DNA of 45,735 nucleotides from JACDAN01 sp963802375 (GCA_963802375.1 CAWDIJ010000002.1:1-45735); one strand, 5' to 3'. Shown: positions 1 through 8,507, counted from the stretch's first letter. Notes: generated from the letters alone by a model not told the origin. Made by a program: numbers and translations.

Positions 1-611
1 CCCTCATCTTCGGGGCCGCGCTGCTCCTTCGGCCGCACAAGCTCGGGCGGCTCTTCGCCCTCGAGCTCGTCTCCGTCGGCATTGCGCTCGCCCTGCTCCA
101 GGCGCTGTACGCGGTCTTCGACCGTCCGCGCCCCTCCGAGGTCTTCGAGCGCGCCGAGATCGCATTGGCGTACGGCCACAACTGGGCGTCGATCGAGTCC
201 TTCCCGAGCGGTCACATGGCCGTCGTGACCGCCCTCGCGGCATCGGCGTGGTTCGCGATTCCGCAGCTACGGGGGATCCTGGTCGCATACATCGTGCTGA
301 ACGCGTTCACCCGAGTCTCGTTCGGGGCGCACTTCCCAGCCGATGTCGTGGCCGGCGCGGCGCTCGGGTATGGCAGCGCGCTCGCCGGCCGTTCGCTCTT
401 CGCGCAGACCGCGGCGCTGCGTGAGCGAGTGGAGAAGCCGGAGCCGTTGACGCTGACGCTCGGACAACACGCACGCGGTGATGCCCAGCCACGGCGACGT
501 CCCCGACCGCAGGCTCGTCGAAGAGGTGCTCGACAACGTCGGCGGCTTGACCATCGTCGACGACGGCTCGGATCCCGCCACCGCCCGCGAGCTCGACAGG
601 ATCTCCCGTGA
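1..611 (+). CDS. PAP2-family membrane phosphatase, 5' partial
   Basis: The gene enters from the left edge in frame 3 without a start. The translation shows the three parts of the PAP2 phosphatase signature: DRPRP (motif 1, around bases 120-135), SFPSGH (motif 2, around 201-218) and a motif 3 with R-x5-H-x3-D in RVSFGAHFPAD (around 310-342), separated by hydrophobic helices. The family dephosphorylates lipid phosphates such as undecaprenyl pyrophosphate or phosphatidic acid at the membrane. After about base 430 the frame turns arginine-rich and overlaps the glycosyltransferase, so the true end is probably near 430-480 and the tail to 611 may be read-through from a one-base shift. The family is clear; substrate and exact end are not. 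Confidence 0.8.
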   Translation, partial: LIFGAALLLRPHKLGRLFALELVSVGIALALLQALYAVFDRPRPSEVFERAEIALAYGHNWASIESFPSGHMAVVTALAASAWFAIPQLRGILVAYIVLNAFTRVSFGAHFPADVVAGAALGYGSALAGRSLFAQTAALRERVEKPEPLTLTLGQHARGDAQPRRRPRPQARRRGARQRRRLDHRRRRLGSRHRPRARQDLP

Positions 612-1257
612 GCTCGGCGTCGAGCTCGTCCGGTTGCCGGAGCACCGGGGGAAGGGAGCTGCCCTACGGACGGGCGTGGAGGCCGTGCTGGCGCGGCAGC
701 CTCCGCCCGAGGCGGCGGTCCTGATCGACGCCGACGGCCAGCATCCCGCGAGCGCGATTCCCGCCCTCCTCGAGGCTGCGTCCTCTGCGGAGCTCGTCAT
801 CGGCGACCGGTTCGACGATCTGGGCGCGATGCCGCTGAAGCGCAGGCTCGCCAACCAGACGAGCCGCAGGCTTCTCGAGCTGACGACGGGACACCGTGTT
901 CGCGACACGCAATCCGGCTTCCGGGTCCTCCGCGGACGCGCCCTCGCGCTGCCGATCTCCGGGAACGGCTACGAGGCCGAGAGCCGCCACCTGAAGTCGC
1001 TGCTGGTGCGCGACGTCGACGTCGCCTGGGTGCCTATCCCGGCGATCTACGGAGACGAGCGAAGCGAATTCCGGTCGATCCAGGACTCCGCCCGCGTTGT
1101 GGCGGCTCTGCTTGGCCCCGTCGGAAGAAGTGGGCAGTCGCCAAGCCGATCGCAACGCCGAGGAGGCTTCCGACGAGCACGTCCGACCAGAAGTGAACCC
1201 CGAGATACACGCGCGATAGCGCGACCGTGCCTGCAAGGGCCAGGAGGGGAATCCTGA
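478..1257 (+). CDS. Family 2 glycosyltransferase (dolichol-phosphate-mannose-synthase type)
   Basis: GT-A fold glycosyltransferase that would move a sugar from a nucleotide sugar to a lipid carrier or polymer at the inner face of the membrane. Visible motifs: VDDGS (nucleotide binding), DADGQHP (the DxD-like metal site typical of DPM-synthase relatives), DTQSGFRVLRG, and a C-terminal IPAIYGDERSEFR matching the usual end of such domains. Start is GTG at 478, but the first beta strand of the fold (THAV before MPSHGD) lies just upstream and is cut off by a stop at 454-456, so the real N-terminus probably comes from the frame of the previous gene through a one-base shift. The last 45 residues run antisense to the convergent PAP2 gene and look non-conserved. 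No membrane segment is seen. Confidence 0.75.
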   Translation: MMPSHGDVPDRRLVEEVLDNVGGLTIVDDGSDPATARELDRISRELGVELVRLPEHRGKGAALRTGVEAVLARQPPPEAAVLIDADGQHPASAIPALLEAASSAELVIGDRFDDLGAMPLKRRLANQTSRRLLELTTGHRVRDTQSGFRVLRGRALALPISGNGYEAESRHLKSLLVRDVDVAWVPIPAIYGDERSEFRSIQDSARVVAALLGPVGRSGQSPSRSQRRGGFRRARPTRSEPRDTRAIARPCLQGPGGES

Positions 1258-1531
1258 AGCGGGGATGAAGCATGCCGACCGCGGTCGCGGCTGCAAAAGC
1301 GGTCGCAGCATGGCCTGACGGGAACGAGGTCGAGTCCGGGAGTGAGACCAGCGCCTGGATCGTGGGATCGGCGAGCGGCGGTCGGGCGCGCTCGGTCAGG
1401 AGTTTCACCAGCACCGTGATCCCTTCGGCGACCGCCGCGGCTCCGGCGGCCGCGAGCGCGGCCGTCGGCAGCGCACGTCGTTTGGCTGCGTCGCAGCAGC
1501 CGCCCGCCACCGCGAAGAGCGGCCACTTCAC
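1034..1531 (-). CDS. PAP2-family membrane phosphatase
   Basis: Second, distinct PAP2 enzyme, on the opposite strand. It shows KLLTERARPP (motif 1), SFPSGHAA (motif 2) and SRVYLGVHFWSDV (motif 3, with the catalytic His and Asp), between four or so hydrophobic helices; a lipid-phosphate phosphatase role is expected. The GTG at 1531 is the only usual start codon, yet the same frame stays open to 1651 and reads as a plausible first helix (WLHALHWSPLTAVLVIASAW), with only CTG codons (for example 1645-1643) as candidate starts. The true protein is therefore probably about 40 residues longer, starting at CTG or across a frameshift. Its 3' end overlaps the convergent glycosyltransferase by about 220 bases. 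Confidence 0.8.
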   Translation of the reverse strand: MKWPLFAVAGGCCDAAKRRALPTAALAAAGAAAVAEGITVLVKLLTERARPPLADPTIQALVSLPDSTSFPSGHAATAFAAATAVGMLHPRFRIPLLALAGTVALSRVYLGVHFWSDVLVGSLLGVAIGLATAHFFRRGQAEPPQRGRSPGSTGIRFARLRRSPG

Positions 1532-1669
1532 CCACCAGGCTGAAGCGATTACGAGAACCGCGGTAAGTGGGCTCCAGTGCAGCGCGTGCAGCCACTCGAG
1601 GGCATTGCCGTCCCACTGGGCCAGTTGACGACTGAGCTCTGTCAGAGCGCATCAGGATAGCGGCGAAAG

Positions 1670-1687
1670 GTGTGGGCAGCCCTACCA
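1670..1687. promoter_or_regulatory. GC palindrome, putative response-regulator operator (copy 1)
   Basis: The 18-mer GTGTGGGCAGCCCTACCA matches the site at 5915-5932 at 15 of 18 positions and is an imperfect inverted repeat (GTGGG-cagc-CCTAC). It lies 36 bases upstream of the response-regulator start at 1723. NarL-type regulators bind short inverted repeats of this kind, so autoregulation by the regulator encoded at 4625-5890 is inferred. Confidence 0.45.
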
Positions 1688-1722
1688 CAGAAACCGCTGT
1701 CGCATGCCACCATTCCGGCACG

Positions 1723-2073
1723 GTGACCACCTTCCTCGTCGTCGACGACCACCCGACGTTTCGCAGGACGGCGCGGACGCTCCTGGAGAGCGAGGGTTTC
1801 GATGTCGTCGGCGAGGCCGTTGACGGGGCCTCGGCCATCGAGGCTGCAGCGTCCCTCCAGCCGGACGTGGTCCTCCTCGACATCTATCTCCCGGACATGG
1901 AGGGCTTCGAGGTCGCCAAGGCGTTGGGGCGAAACGGCAATCCGGCCGCGGTCATCTTGACCTCGAGCCGCGACTCGCGCGATTTCGGCCCCCTGGTCGA
2001 ACGAAGCGGGGCTCGCGGCTTCATCGCGAAGGCCGATCTGTCCGGTCCGGCTCTGGCCGCTCTCCTGGAATGA
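1723..2073 (+). CDS. Single-domain response regulator (receiver only)
   Basis: CheY-like receiver domain of about 116 residues with no output domain. The acidic pair is in VVDDHP, the phospho-acceptor Asp in VLLDIYLPD, the switch Thr/Ser in ILTSS and the conserved Lys in FIAKAD, so phosphorylation should work. GTG at 1723 places the receiver at residue 1. An earlier GTG at 1672 lies inside the palindrome shared with the site at 5915 and would add a tail unlike the family, so it was not chosen. The stop overlaps the start of the histidine kinase (ATGA at 2070-2073), so the pair is co-translated. It may be a phosphate sink, or a switch acting by protein contact, for that kinase. Confidence 0.85.
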   Translation: MTTFLVVDDHPTFRRTARTLLESEGFDVVGEAVDGASAIEAAASLQPDVVLLDIYLPDMEGFEVAKALGRNGNPAAVILTSSRDSRDFGPLVERSGARGFIAKADLSGPALAALLE

Positions 2074-4634
2074 GCCGGACGACGCGCCTCTGGCTTCTCG
2101 TCGCGCCGGCAGCCGTGGTCATCGGGGCGACGGCCTCGGCGCTTATGTACTTCAGCGAACACCAGGACGTGCCGCGTCTGCAGGCCGTCCTCACGGCGCT
2201 CATCGGCGGCTCGTTCATCGTCGCCGGCCTGATCGCGCGCACGAGGCGGCCGCTGAACCGCACCGGACTCCTGATGATCGCCGTCGGGTTCGCCTGGTTC
2301 GTGAGCGCGGGGCTCATGGCCTCGAACGAGTCGCTGCCCTGGACCATCGGCCTCTCGCTGAGCGCGGTTCCGGCCGGCTTCCTGGTTCACCTGCTGATCG
2401 CCTACCCGAGCGGCCGGCTGCAGTCACGGTGGGAGCTCGGCCTCGTTGTGACCGGCTACGTGTTCGTCACGGTCGCACATTTCGTGTACATCCCGGTCGA
2501 CGCGGATCCGTTCGGGTGTGCGCCCGAGTGTCCGGACAACGCGTTTCTTGTGGAGGACAGCGAGACGATTCGGTTGCTCGCCGTCTCGTGGATTCAGCTG
2601 CTCGCGGTCGTCTATCTGCTCGCCGTCGTCGTCACGCTCGTGGGCCGCTGGCGCCATTCGAGCCCCGCGGCACAGCGTGCCCTTGCGCCCATCCTGCTGG
2701 CAGGCGCAGCGACGATGCTCCTCTTCGCGCTGAGCGTCGGGGCCCAACCGTTCTCGGAGACTCTTGCCGTCGCCGCCAGCTGGGCCGCATCAGTTGCGCT
2801 GATCGGCGTGCCGTTTCTGTTCCTGTGGGGGCTGCTCCAGACCCGGCTGGCGCGTGCCGATATCGGCCGAGCGCTCGCCGAGGAGCCGGCGGGCGGCGTG
2901 CAGCAGCGGATGCGGGAACTGCTCCGGGACCCGACCGCCGAGCTGCTCTACGCCTGCGCCGATCCGCCGTCGACCTACGTCGACGTCGACGGCAGGCCGC
3001 GCGAGCTCGTAGCCGAGCCCGGCCGAGCGGTCACTCCGATCGAGCGGGAAGGCCGTGCGCTGGCCGCGATAGTGCACGACGAAGCCCTGCTGGAGGAGCC
3101 TGAGCTGCTCGAGCAAGTCGCGGCCGCGGTCGGTCTCGAGATCGAGCGAGACCAGAACCTCTTCGCGCTGCAGGCGAGCGAGCGGCGCAGTCGTGCGCTG
3201 ATCGAGGCGATGCCGGACAACATGTTCCGGATCAGTCGGGACGGCGCATTTCTCGATATCCAGGAAACCCCGGCTGGGGGCGCGGGCCCCGTCCTGGCCG
3301 AGGTCGGCTCGAGCGTCTACGACTATCCGGTGAAGCGGGAGATCGTCGAGCGAGTAATGGCGGCGGGCAGACTCGCGCTCGATACCGGCGAGCTCCAGAC
3401 GATCGAGTGGACGCTCGAGAGCCCGGACGACGTTCGCCACCAGGAGGGACGCTTCATGCCCAGTGGCGACGACGAGTTCTTCCTCGTCGTCCGCGACGTC
3501 ACCCAGCGCAAACAGCAAGAGGCACAGCAGAGGGCCCTCCACCGTGTGGCGCTCGCCGTCGCCAGCGAGGCGCCGTCCGCGCAGGTCTTCGACCTCGTCG
3601 CCGAGAAGGTCGGTCGCCTTCTCGGTGCGCATTCCGCGAACCTCGTCAGGTTCGAGTCCGCCGACATCGAGGCCGTCGTCATCGGCACCTGGAGACAGCC
3701 GGGCATCGACGGTTACTCGGTCGGAGCGCGGTACCTGATGAAGGGGTCCGCATCGCAGATGGTGTTGCTGACGGGCCGGCCCGTCCGCCGTGAGCGGTCG
3801 GAGCCGGATCTGACCCCCGAGCTCGCCGATGCGATGAGCGAGCTCGGAATCAACTCTCTCGTCGCGGTTCCGATCACGGTGGCCGGCCGCACTTGGGGTG
3901 CTGTCGTCGCGTCGCTCACCGGCGACCTGTCCTTTCCGCCGCGCGTCGAGGAGCGGGTAGCCAAGTTCACGCAGCTCGTCTCGCTGGCTGTCGCGAACGA
4001 AGAAGCGCGCGAGCAGTTGGCGGCCTCGCGAGCCCGCCTGGTGTCCGCCGGCGACAAGGAGCGACGACGGCTCGAACGGAATCTCCACGACGGCGCCCAA
4101 CAGCGGCTCGTCTCCGTGTCGGTGTCACTACGGCTGGCGGAGGCCCAGCTGAAGAAAGGCGCAGGTAGCGAGGCCTCCAAGCTCATGTCCGAAGCGAGCG
4201 AGGAGCTCGGCGTCGCGCTCGAGGAGCTACGCGAGCTCGCGCGGGGCATCCATCCGGCCGTGCTGACCGAGCGCGGGCTCGGGCCCGCCCTCGCGACACT
4301 CGCCGACCGGGCACCGCTTCCCGTGGAGGTGGACGGGTTGCCGGTGCAACGGTTCCCGGGCCAGGTGGAGGCGGCCGCGTACTACGTCGTTTCCGAGGCG
4401 CTCGCCAACGTGGCCAAGTACGCGGACGCTTCGTCGGTCACCGTCAAGGTCGGGCGTGAAGACGGACGGGCCGTCGTGGAGGTCGCCGACGACGGGGTGG
4501 GCGGCGCGAATCCAAGGCTCGGGTCCGGTCTGTACGGCCTGACCGACCGGATCGAGGCGCTCGAGGGTCAGTTGCGCATCAAGAGCCCGCCCGGCGAAGG
4601 GACAGTGATCCGAGCGGAGATCCCATGTCTGTAG
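2070..4634 (+). CDS. Membrane sensor histidine kinase (8 TM-PAS-GAF-HisKA_3-HATPase)
   Basis: Sensor kinase of 854 residues. Residues 5-256 hold about eight hydrophobic segments, with an extracytoplasmic-looking loop containing two cysteines (FGCAPECPD). A PAS-like domain follows at about 365-480, then a GAF domain at about 495-640. The HisKA_3 dimerisation domain has the phospho-acceptor His673 in RNLHDGAQQR, and a C-terminal HATPase has the N box around SEALANVAKYAD and the glycine loops DDGVGG and GSGLYGL. This is the NarX/DesK-type kinase family, which pairs with LuxR-class regulators. One such regulator is fused to a cyclase immediately downstream, with the genes overlapping by 10 bases. 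The signal is unknown; the membrane module suggests a lipid-soluble or envelope cue. Confidence 0.9.
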   Translation: MSRTTRLWLLVAPAAVVIGATASALMYFSEHQDVPRLQAVLTALIGGSFIVAGLIARTRRPLNRTGLLMIAVGFAWFVSAGLMASNESLPWTIGLSLSAVPAGFLVHLLIAYPSGRLQSRWELGLVVTGYVFVTVAHFVYIPVDADPFGCAPECPDNAFLVEDSETIRLLAVSWIQLLAVVYLLAVVVTLVGRWRHSSPAAQRALAPILLAGAATMLLFALSVGAQPFSETLAVAASWAASVALIGVPFLFLWGLLQTRLARADIGRALAEEPAGGVQQRMRELLRDPTAELLYACADPPSTYVDVDGRPRELVAEPGRAVTPIEREGRALAAIVHDEALLEEPELLEQVAAAVGLEIERDQNLFALQASERRSRALIEAMPDNMFRISRDGAFLDIQETPAGGAGPVLAEVGSSVYDYPVKREIVERVMAAGRLALDTGELQTIEWTLESPDDVRHQEGRFMPSGDDEFFLVVRDVTQRKQQEAQQRALHRVALAVASEAPSAQVFDLVAEKVGRLLGAHSANLVRFESADIEAVVIGTWRQPGIDGYSVGARYLMKGSASQMVLLTGRPVRRERSEPDLTPELADAMSELGINSLVAVPITVAGRTWGAVVASLTGDLSFPPRVEERVAKFTQLVSLAVANEEAREQLAASRARLVSAGDKERRRLERNLHDGAQQRLVSVSVSLRLAEAQLKKGAGSEASKLMSEASEELGVALEELRELARGIHPAVLTERGLGPALATLADRAPLPVEVDGLPVQRFPGQVEAAAYYVVSEALANVAKYADASSVTVKVGREDGRAVVEVADDGVGGANPRLGSGLYGLTDRIEALEGQLRIKSPPGEGTVIRAEIPCL

Positions 4635-5890
4635 CCCGCCCCTCGATCGAGCTGCCCACGGGCACGGTGACGTTTCTCTTCACGGACATCGAGGATTCGA
4701 CCGGCCTCGTCCGCGAGCTCGGTGACGTCTATGTGCAGGTGATCTCCGATCATCGGCGGCTCGTCCGAAGCGCGGTCGAGGAGCACGGCGGGTACGAGGT
4801 CGACTGTCGCGGCGATGAGTTCTTCCTGGCGTACAGCGATGCACAGGCTGCGGTCGACACCGCGATCGCGATCCAGCGGAGCCACGAGTCGCACGCGTGG
4901 CCCGGCGGCCGGGAGGTGCGGGTCCGCATCGGCGTGCACACCGGCCGGCCCTCGATCGAAGAGGACGACTACGTCGGCATCGACGTCCACTGCGTCGCAC
5001 GCATCTGCGCCGCGGGGCACGGCCGGCAGGTGCTGCTCTCGAAAGCGACTGTCGAGAGCATCGACGACGTGGCCGTCAGGGACCTCGGAGAGCACGAGCT
5101 CAGGGGACTCCAGGCGCCCGAGCGGATCTTCCAGCTGCTCCGTCACGAGCGGAAAGACGACTTTCCGGTGCTGCGGCTTCCCAGCGCGGCGGGCGGCGAC
5201 ACCTACGGCGAGATCGTCGACGGCCGGCAGCGCTCGAGCGGGACGCTTCGCGTGGCGATCGCCGAAGATGCGGTCCTGCTCCGCGAGGGCATGGCCCGCC
5301 TCCTTCGTGAGTCGGGCTTCGAGATCGTCGGGCAGTCGGGCACCGCGGACGACCTCATGCTGAAGGTGCGCAGCTACGCGCCCGATGTCGCGATCGTCGA
5401 CATCCGCATGCCTCCGACCCAGACGGACGAGGGTCTCCGGGCCGCGCGGGAGATCCGTCAGCGGCATCCCGACGTCGGGGTGCTCGTTCTGTCACAGCAC
5501 GTGGAGCCCGACTACGCGATGGAGCTCCTGGCGGAGAGTGCGGAGGGGGTCGGCTACCTGCTCAAGGACCGGGTGTCCGACATCGACGAGTTCGCGGCTG
5601 CCGTCCGCCGGGTGGCGGAGGGCGGCTCGGCGCTCGACCCCGCGCTCGTCACGCAACTCGTCGGCCGCCGCCGGAAGCGCGGCCCGCTCGACGACCTGAC
5701 GCCGCGCGAGCTCGAGGTTCTCGAGCTGATGGCGGAGGGGCGGTCGAACAAGGCGATCGGCGAACGGCTGTTCATCACCGCGCGAGCGGTCGAGAAGCAC
5801 ACCACGAGCATCTTCCGGAAGCTCGGCCTCGCGCCTGCTCTCGAGGACCACCGGCGCGTCCTCGCGGTGCTCGCCTTCCTGCACTCCTGA
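4625..5890 (+). CDS. Class III nucleotide cyclase fused to a NarL-type response regulator
   Basis: Unusual three-part protein of 421 residues. Residues 10-175 are a class III adenylate/guanylate cyclase domain with both metal-binding aspartates (Asp21 in FTDIEDST, Asp64 in CRGDEFF) and Arg126 of the transition-state pair; the usual Asn partner is His122 (VHCVAR). Residues 207-330 are a receiver with Glu214/Asp215, phospho-acceptor Asp259 in IVDIRMP and Lys314. Residues 355-420 are a LuxR HTH (LTPRELEVLELMAEGRSNKAIG). It is the likely DNA-binding partner of the preceding kinase. Whether the cyclase is active or acts only as a sensor module cannot be told. The reading frame is continuous through the linker, so this is a real fusion and not two abutting genes. 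Confidence 0.9.
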   Translation: MSVARPSIELPTGTVTFLFTDIEDSTGLVRELGDVYVQVISDHRRLVRSAVEEHGGYEVDCRGDEFFLAYSDAQAAVDTAIAIQRSHESHAWPGGREVRVRIGVHTGRPSIEEDDYVGIDVHCVARICAAGHGRQVLLSKATVESIDDVAVRDLGEHELRGLQAPERIFQLLRHERKDDFPVLRLPSAAGGDTYGEIVDGRQRSSGTLRVAIAEDAVLLREGMARLLRESGFEIVGQSGTADDLMLKVRSYAPDVAIVDIRMPPTQTDEGLRAAREIRQRHPDVGVLVLSQHVEPDYAMELLAESAEGVGYLLKDRVSDIDEFAAAVRRVAEGGSALDPALVTQLVGRRRKRGPLDDLTPRELEVLELMAEGRSNKAIGERLFITARAVEKHTTSIFRKLGLAPALEDHRRVLAVLAFLHS

Positions 5891-5914
5891 CCGTCTCGAA
5901 CTGGTGAAGCACGT

Positions 5915-5932
5915 GTGGGGGTAGCCCCACCA
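5915..5932. promoter_or_regulatory. GC palindrome, putative response-regulator operator (copy 2)
   Basis: GTGGGG-gtag-CCCCAC is a perfect 6-base inverted repeat within the 18-mer GTGGGGGTAGCCCCACCA, which matches the site at 1670-1687 at 15 of 18 positions. It lies about 80 bases before the small protein and MMPL gene pair. This suggests that both promoters belong to the regulon of the NarL-type regulator encoded just upstream. Confidence 0.5.
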
Positions 5933-6010
5933 TCGGACGCCTGGTAGCCACCTGCCCGGCGAGGTCACGCGCAGCGACTCTGGAGAGTCAACTCTCGAAG
6001 GAGACGAATC

Positions 6011-6244
6011 GTGTCATCCACCGCAACGCACTGGACAGAGCTGGCGCGGAGGACGGGAAACGGCGTCGACGCGGCACTGCTCTGGAGCAAGTCGAACCAG
6101 CGAGTGAAGGTTTGCGTCAGCGACGGGCGGCTTTGCCACTACCTCGATTTCGAGGTCGCGAGCGCCCTCGCGCTGAGCGAGTTCAAGTCGCCGTTCGTCG
6201 ACGCGGTCTCACGACTGGGTCTGGGAGAGGAGGGTCATGAGTGA
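6011..6244 (+). CDS. Small conserved-looking actinobacterial protein, function unknown
   Basis: Soluble protein of 77 residues starting at GTG 6011, with a good ribosome site (AAGGAG about 8 bases upstream). The sequence begins with a Trp-containing helix (THWTELARR), then a beta-rich core (DAALLWSKSNQRVKVCVSDG) and an FxSPFVDAV end. Short proteins of this pattern are common in actinobacteria, but I know of no assigned function. It overlaps the MMPL exporter by 8 bases and shares its putative operator at 5915-5932, so it may be a partner or regulator of that exporter. No signal peptide or membrane segment is present. Confidence 0.75.
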   Translation: MSSTATHWTELARRTGNGVDAALLWSKSNQRVKVCVSDGRLCHYLDFEVASALALSEFKSPFVDAVSRLGLGEEGHE

Positions 6245-8507
6245 CCCGATGGACAGGGGGCGGAGAGCGGCCCACGAGCGGCTCTCGACCGGCGCGCTCT
6301 CGCGCTGGATGAACGCGAACGCCGCCCACCCCTGGCGCGTGATCGGTGTGTGGATCGGCATCTTCGCCGCGCTGATCGTGCTTGTCGGCGCGGTTGGAGG
6401 CGACCTCCGCGACGAGTTCGAGATCCCCGGGTCGGAGACGCAGAAGGCCACGGATCTGATCGAGGCCGAGTTTGCGTCCGAGCAGGGTGGCGTGCTCAAC
6501 GTCGTGTTCGCTGCGCCTGAGGGCCAGAGGCTCGACACGCCGGAGCGCAAGGCGGCCGTCCAGGAGGCGATCGCCCGCCTCCGTTCGGACGAGTTCAAGC
6601 CCAACGGTGAGGACGCCGGCCTCGAGAGCGTCGGCAACCCGTTCAGCGAGAACACGTTCTCCGACGACGGGCGCATCGCGTACGCGGAGGCCCAGTTCAG
6701 CGAGACGATCGAGGACGAGGACCGCGACGCGGTCGTCGCGGTCGAAGACGCGGTCCGCGAGACGGTCGCGCCCGCCGGCGTCACCGTCGAGTACAACGGC
6801 GAGGCGGAGTACCCGCCCGTCGAGCAGGGCACCTCCGAAGTCCTGGGACTGCTTGCGGCGATCGTCGTGCTACTGGTCGTGTTCAGGACGTTCGTGGCCA
6901 CCTCGATCCCGATCGCGCTCGCGCTGACGGCGGTTGCGACGGCGTTCTTCCTGCTCTTCCTCCTCGCGGGCATCACCGACGTGAACACGATCACGCCGAT
7001 CCTCGTCTCGATGATCGGCCTCGGAGTCGGGATCGACTACTCGCTGTTCATCGTCACCCGCTTCCGCCAGCTGCTGCACGACGGCCTCTCACCCCGTGAG
7101 GCTGCCGCCGAAGCCGGTGCGTCGGCGGGACGGGCGGTCCTGTTCGCAGGCCTGACGGTCGCTATCTCCGTGAGCGGTCTGGCGTTCTTCGGCCTCGACT
7201 TCGTGACGAAGCTCGGCGTCGGCAGCGCCCTCGGCGTACTCACGACCGTGCTGATTGCGAACTCGCTGCTGATTGCGGTGCTGGCGAAGCTCGGCCACAA
7301 GGTCGACCGGCTGAAGGTGCCGTTCTTGCGGCCGATCGACGATTCGGAGGCGGCGCGCGAGAAGACGCTGGTGGCCCGCTGGGGCCGTTTCGTGACCGCC
7401 CATCCCCGTGGCGTCTTCGGAGTCGCGCTGGTCGTGGTCCTCGCTCTCGCGTCGACCTCGGCGCTCGTTCGGCTGGGCGCAGCAGACCAGGGGACCCAGC
7501 CCAAGGAGCAGACGAGCCGGAAGGCGTACGACCTGCTCGCCGAGGGCTTCGGGGCCGGCTTCAACGGCCCAATCCCGATCGTCGTCGACGTGAACGACGA
7601 CCCGCAGGCGCCGCAGAGGATTTACGACCGCGTGAGGGGCGTAGCGGGCGTCGCCTCGGTGGCAGAGCCCCAGCTGAACGATGAAGAGACGGTGGCAATC
7701 GTCTTCGTGACGCCCGATTCGGCGCCGCAGGACGAGGCGACCGACAACCTCGTCGACCGAGTCAGAGGCGAGGTCGTGCCCGCGTCGACCGCAGGCGGCA
7801 ACGCAGCAGCCTATGTCTCCGGCCAGACCGCGGCGTTCAAGGACATCGCCGACCGGATCATGGAGCGCCTGCCGTTGTTCCTGCTCTTCATTGTCGGCGT
7901 GACCTTCATCGTCCTGGCGATGGCGTTCAGGTCGATCGTCATCTCGCTGACCGCCGCGGTCACGACGATCCTGTCGGCGTTCGTTGGGTTCGGCGTGCTG
8001 ACCCTCGTCGTCCAAGAAGGGCAGCTGCTCGGGCTGACCGGGCTCGACCGGACCGGTCCGATCGAGACCTTCGTGCCGCCGATCGCGTTCGCGATCCTGT
8101 TCGGGCTCTCGATGGACTACATGGTGTTCCTGATGAGCCGGATCCGCGAGGAGCACGTGAACGGGCTCACGACGCCGCTCGCGATCGAGCACGGCATCGC
8201 TGCGATCGGCCGAGTCGTGGTCGCCGCTGCGCTGATCATGGGGACGGTCTTCGCGGCCTTCATCCTCAGCGCCGACCGGGTTCCGAAGGAGTTCGGGCTC
8301 CTTCTGGCGGTGGCGATCCTGACTGACGCGCTCATCGTCCGGATGACGCTCGTTCCCGCGTTCCTGACGATGCTCGGCGAGAAGGCGTGGTTCATCCCGC
8401 GCTGGCTCGACCGGCTTCTGCCGAACATCACCATCGAGCCGCCCCAGGATGGTGAAGCTCCTCCGAGGTTCACCGAGCAGCCGGTGCAGGTTCCCAGCGG
8501 TCCATGA
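6237..8507 (+). CDS. MMPL/RND-family membrane transporter
   Basis: A 756-residue inner-membrane exporter of the MMPL branch of the RND superfamily, driven by the proton gradient and typically moving lipids or hydrophobic compounds. There are two homologous halves: one TM helix at about 36-58, an extracytoplasmic loop domain, then a five-helix bundle with the motif GLGVGIDYSLFIVTRFR; the second half repeats this with FGLSMDYMVFLMSRIREE. The Asp-Tyr pairs in these helices are the family's proton-relay residues. Length is normal for the family and the start has support from the overlap with the 77-residue gene. It is probably induced by the upstream kinase/regulator set through the shared palindrome. 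The substrate is not predictable from sequence. Confidence 0.92.
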   Translation: MSDPMDRGRRAAHERLSTGALSRWMNANAAHPWRVIGVWIGIFAALIVLVGAVGGDLRDEFEIPGSETQKATDLIEAEFASEQGGVLNVVFAAPEGQRLDTPERKAAVQEAIARLRSDEFKPNGEDAGLESVGNPFSENTFSDDGRIAYAEAQFSETIEDEDRDAVVAVEDAVRETVAPAGVTVEYNGEAEYPPVEQGTSEVLGLLAAIVVLLVVFRTFVATSIPIALALTAVATAFFLLFLLAGITDVNTITPILVSMIGLGVGIDYSLFIVTRFRQLLHDGLSPREAAAEAGASAGRAVLFAGLTVAISVSGLAFFGLDFVTKLGVGSALGVLTTVLIANSLLIAVLAKLGHKVDRLKVPFLRPIDDSEAAREKTLVARWGRFVTAHPRGVFGVALVVVLALASTSALVRLGAADQGTQPKEQTSRKAYDLLAEGFGAGFNGPIPIVVDVNDDPQAPQRIYDRVRGVAGVASVAEPQLNDEETVAIVFVTPDSAPQDEATDNLVDRVRGEVVPASTAGGNAAAYVSGQTAAFKDIADRIMERLPLFLLFIVGVTFIVLAMAFRSIVISLTAAVTTILSAFVGFGVLTLVVQEGQLLGLTGLDRTGPIETFVPPIAFAILFGLSMDYMVFLMSRIREEHVNGLTTPLAIEHGIAAIGRVVVAAALIMGTVFAAFILSADRVPKEFGLLLAVAILTDALIVRMTLVPAFLTMLGEKAWFIPRWLDRLLPNITIEPPQDGEAPPRFTEQPVQVPSGP

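Noticed and set aside
1672..1722. Earlier GTG start for the receiver-only response regulator
   Set aside because: The codon lies inside the palindrome shared with 5915-5932, and the added residues do not resemble a receiver N-terminus.
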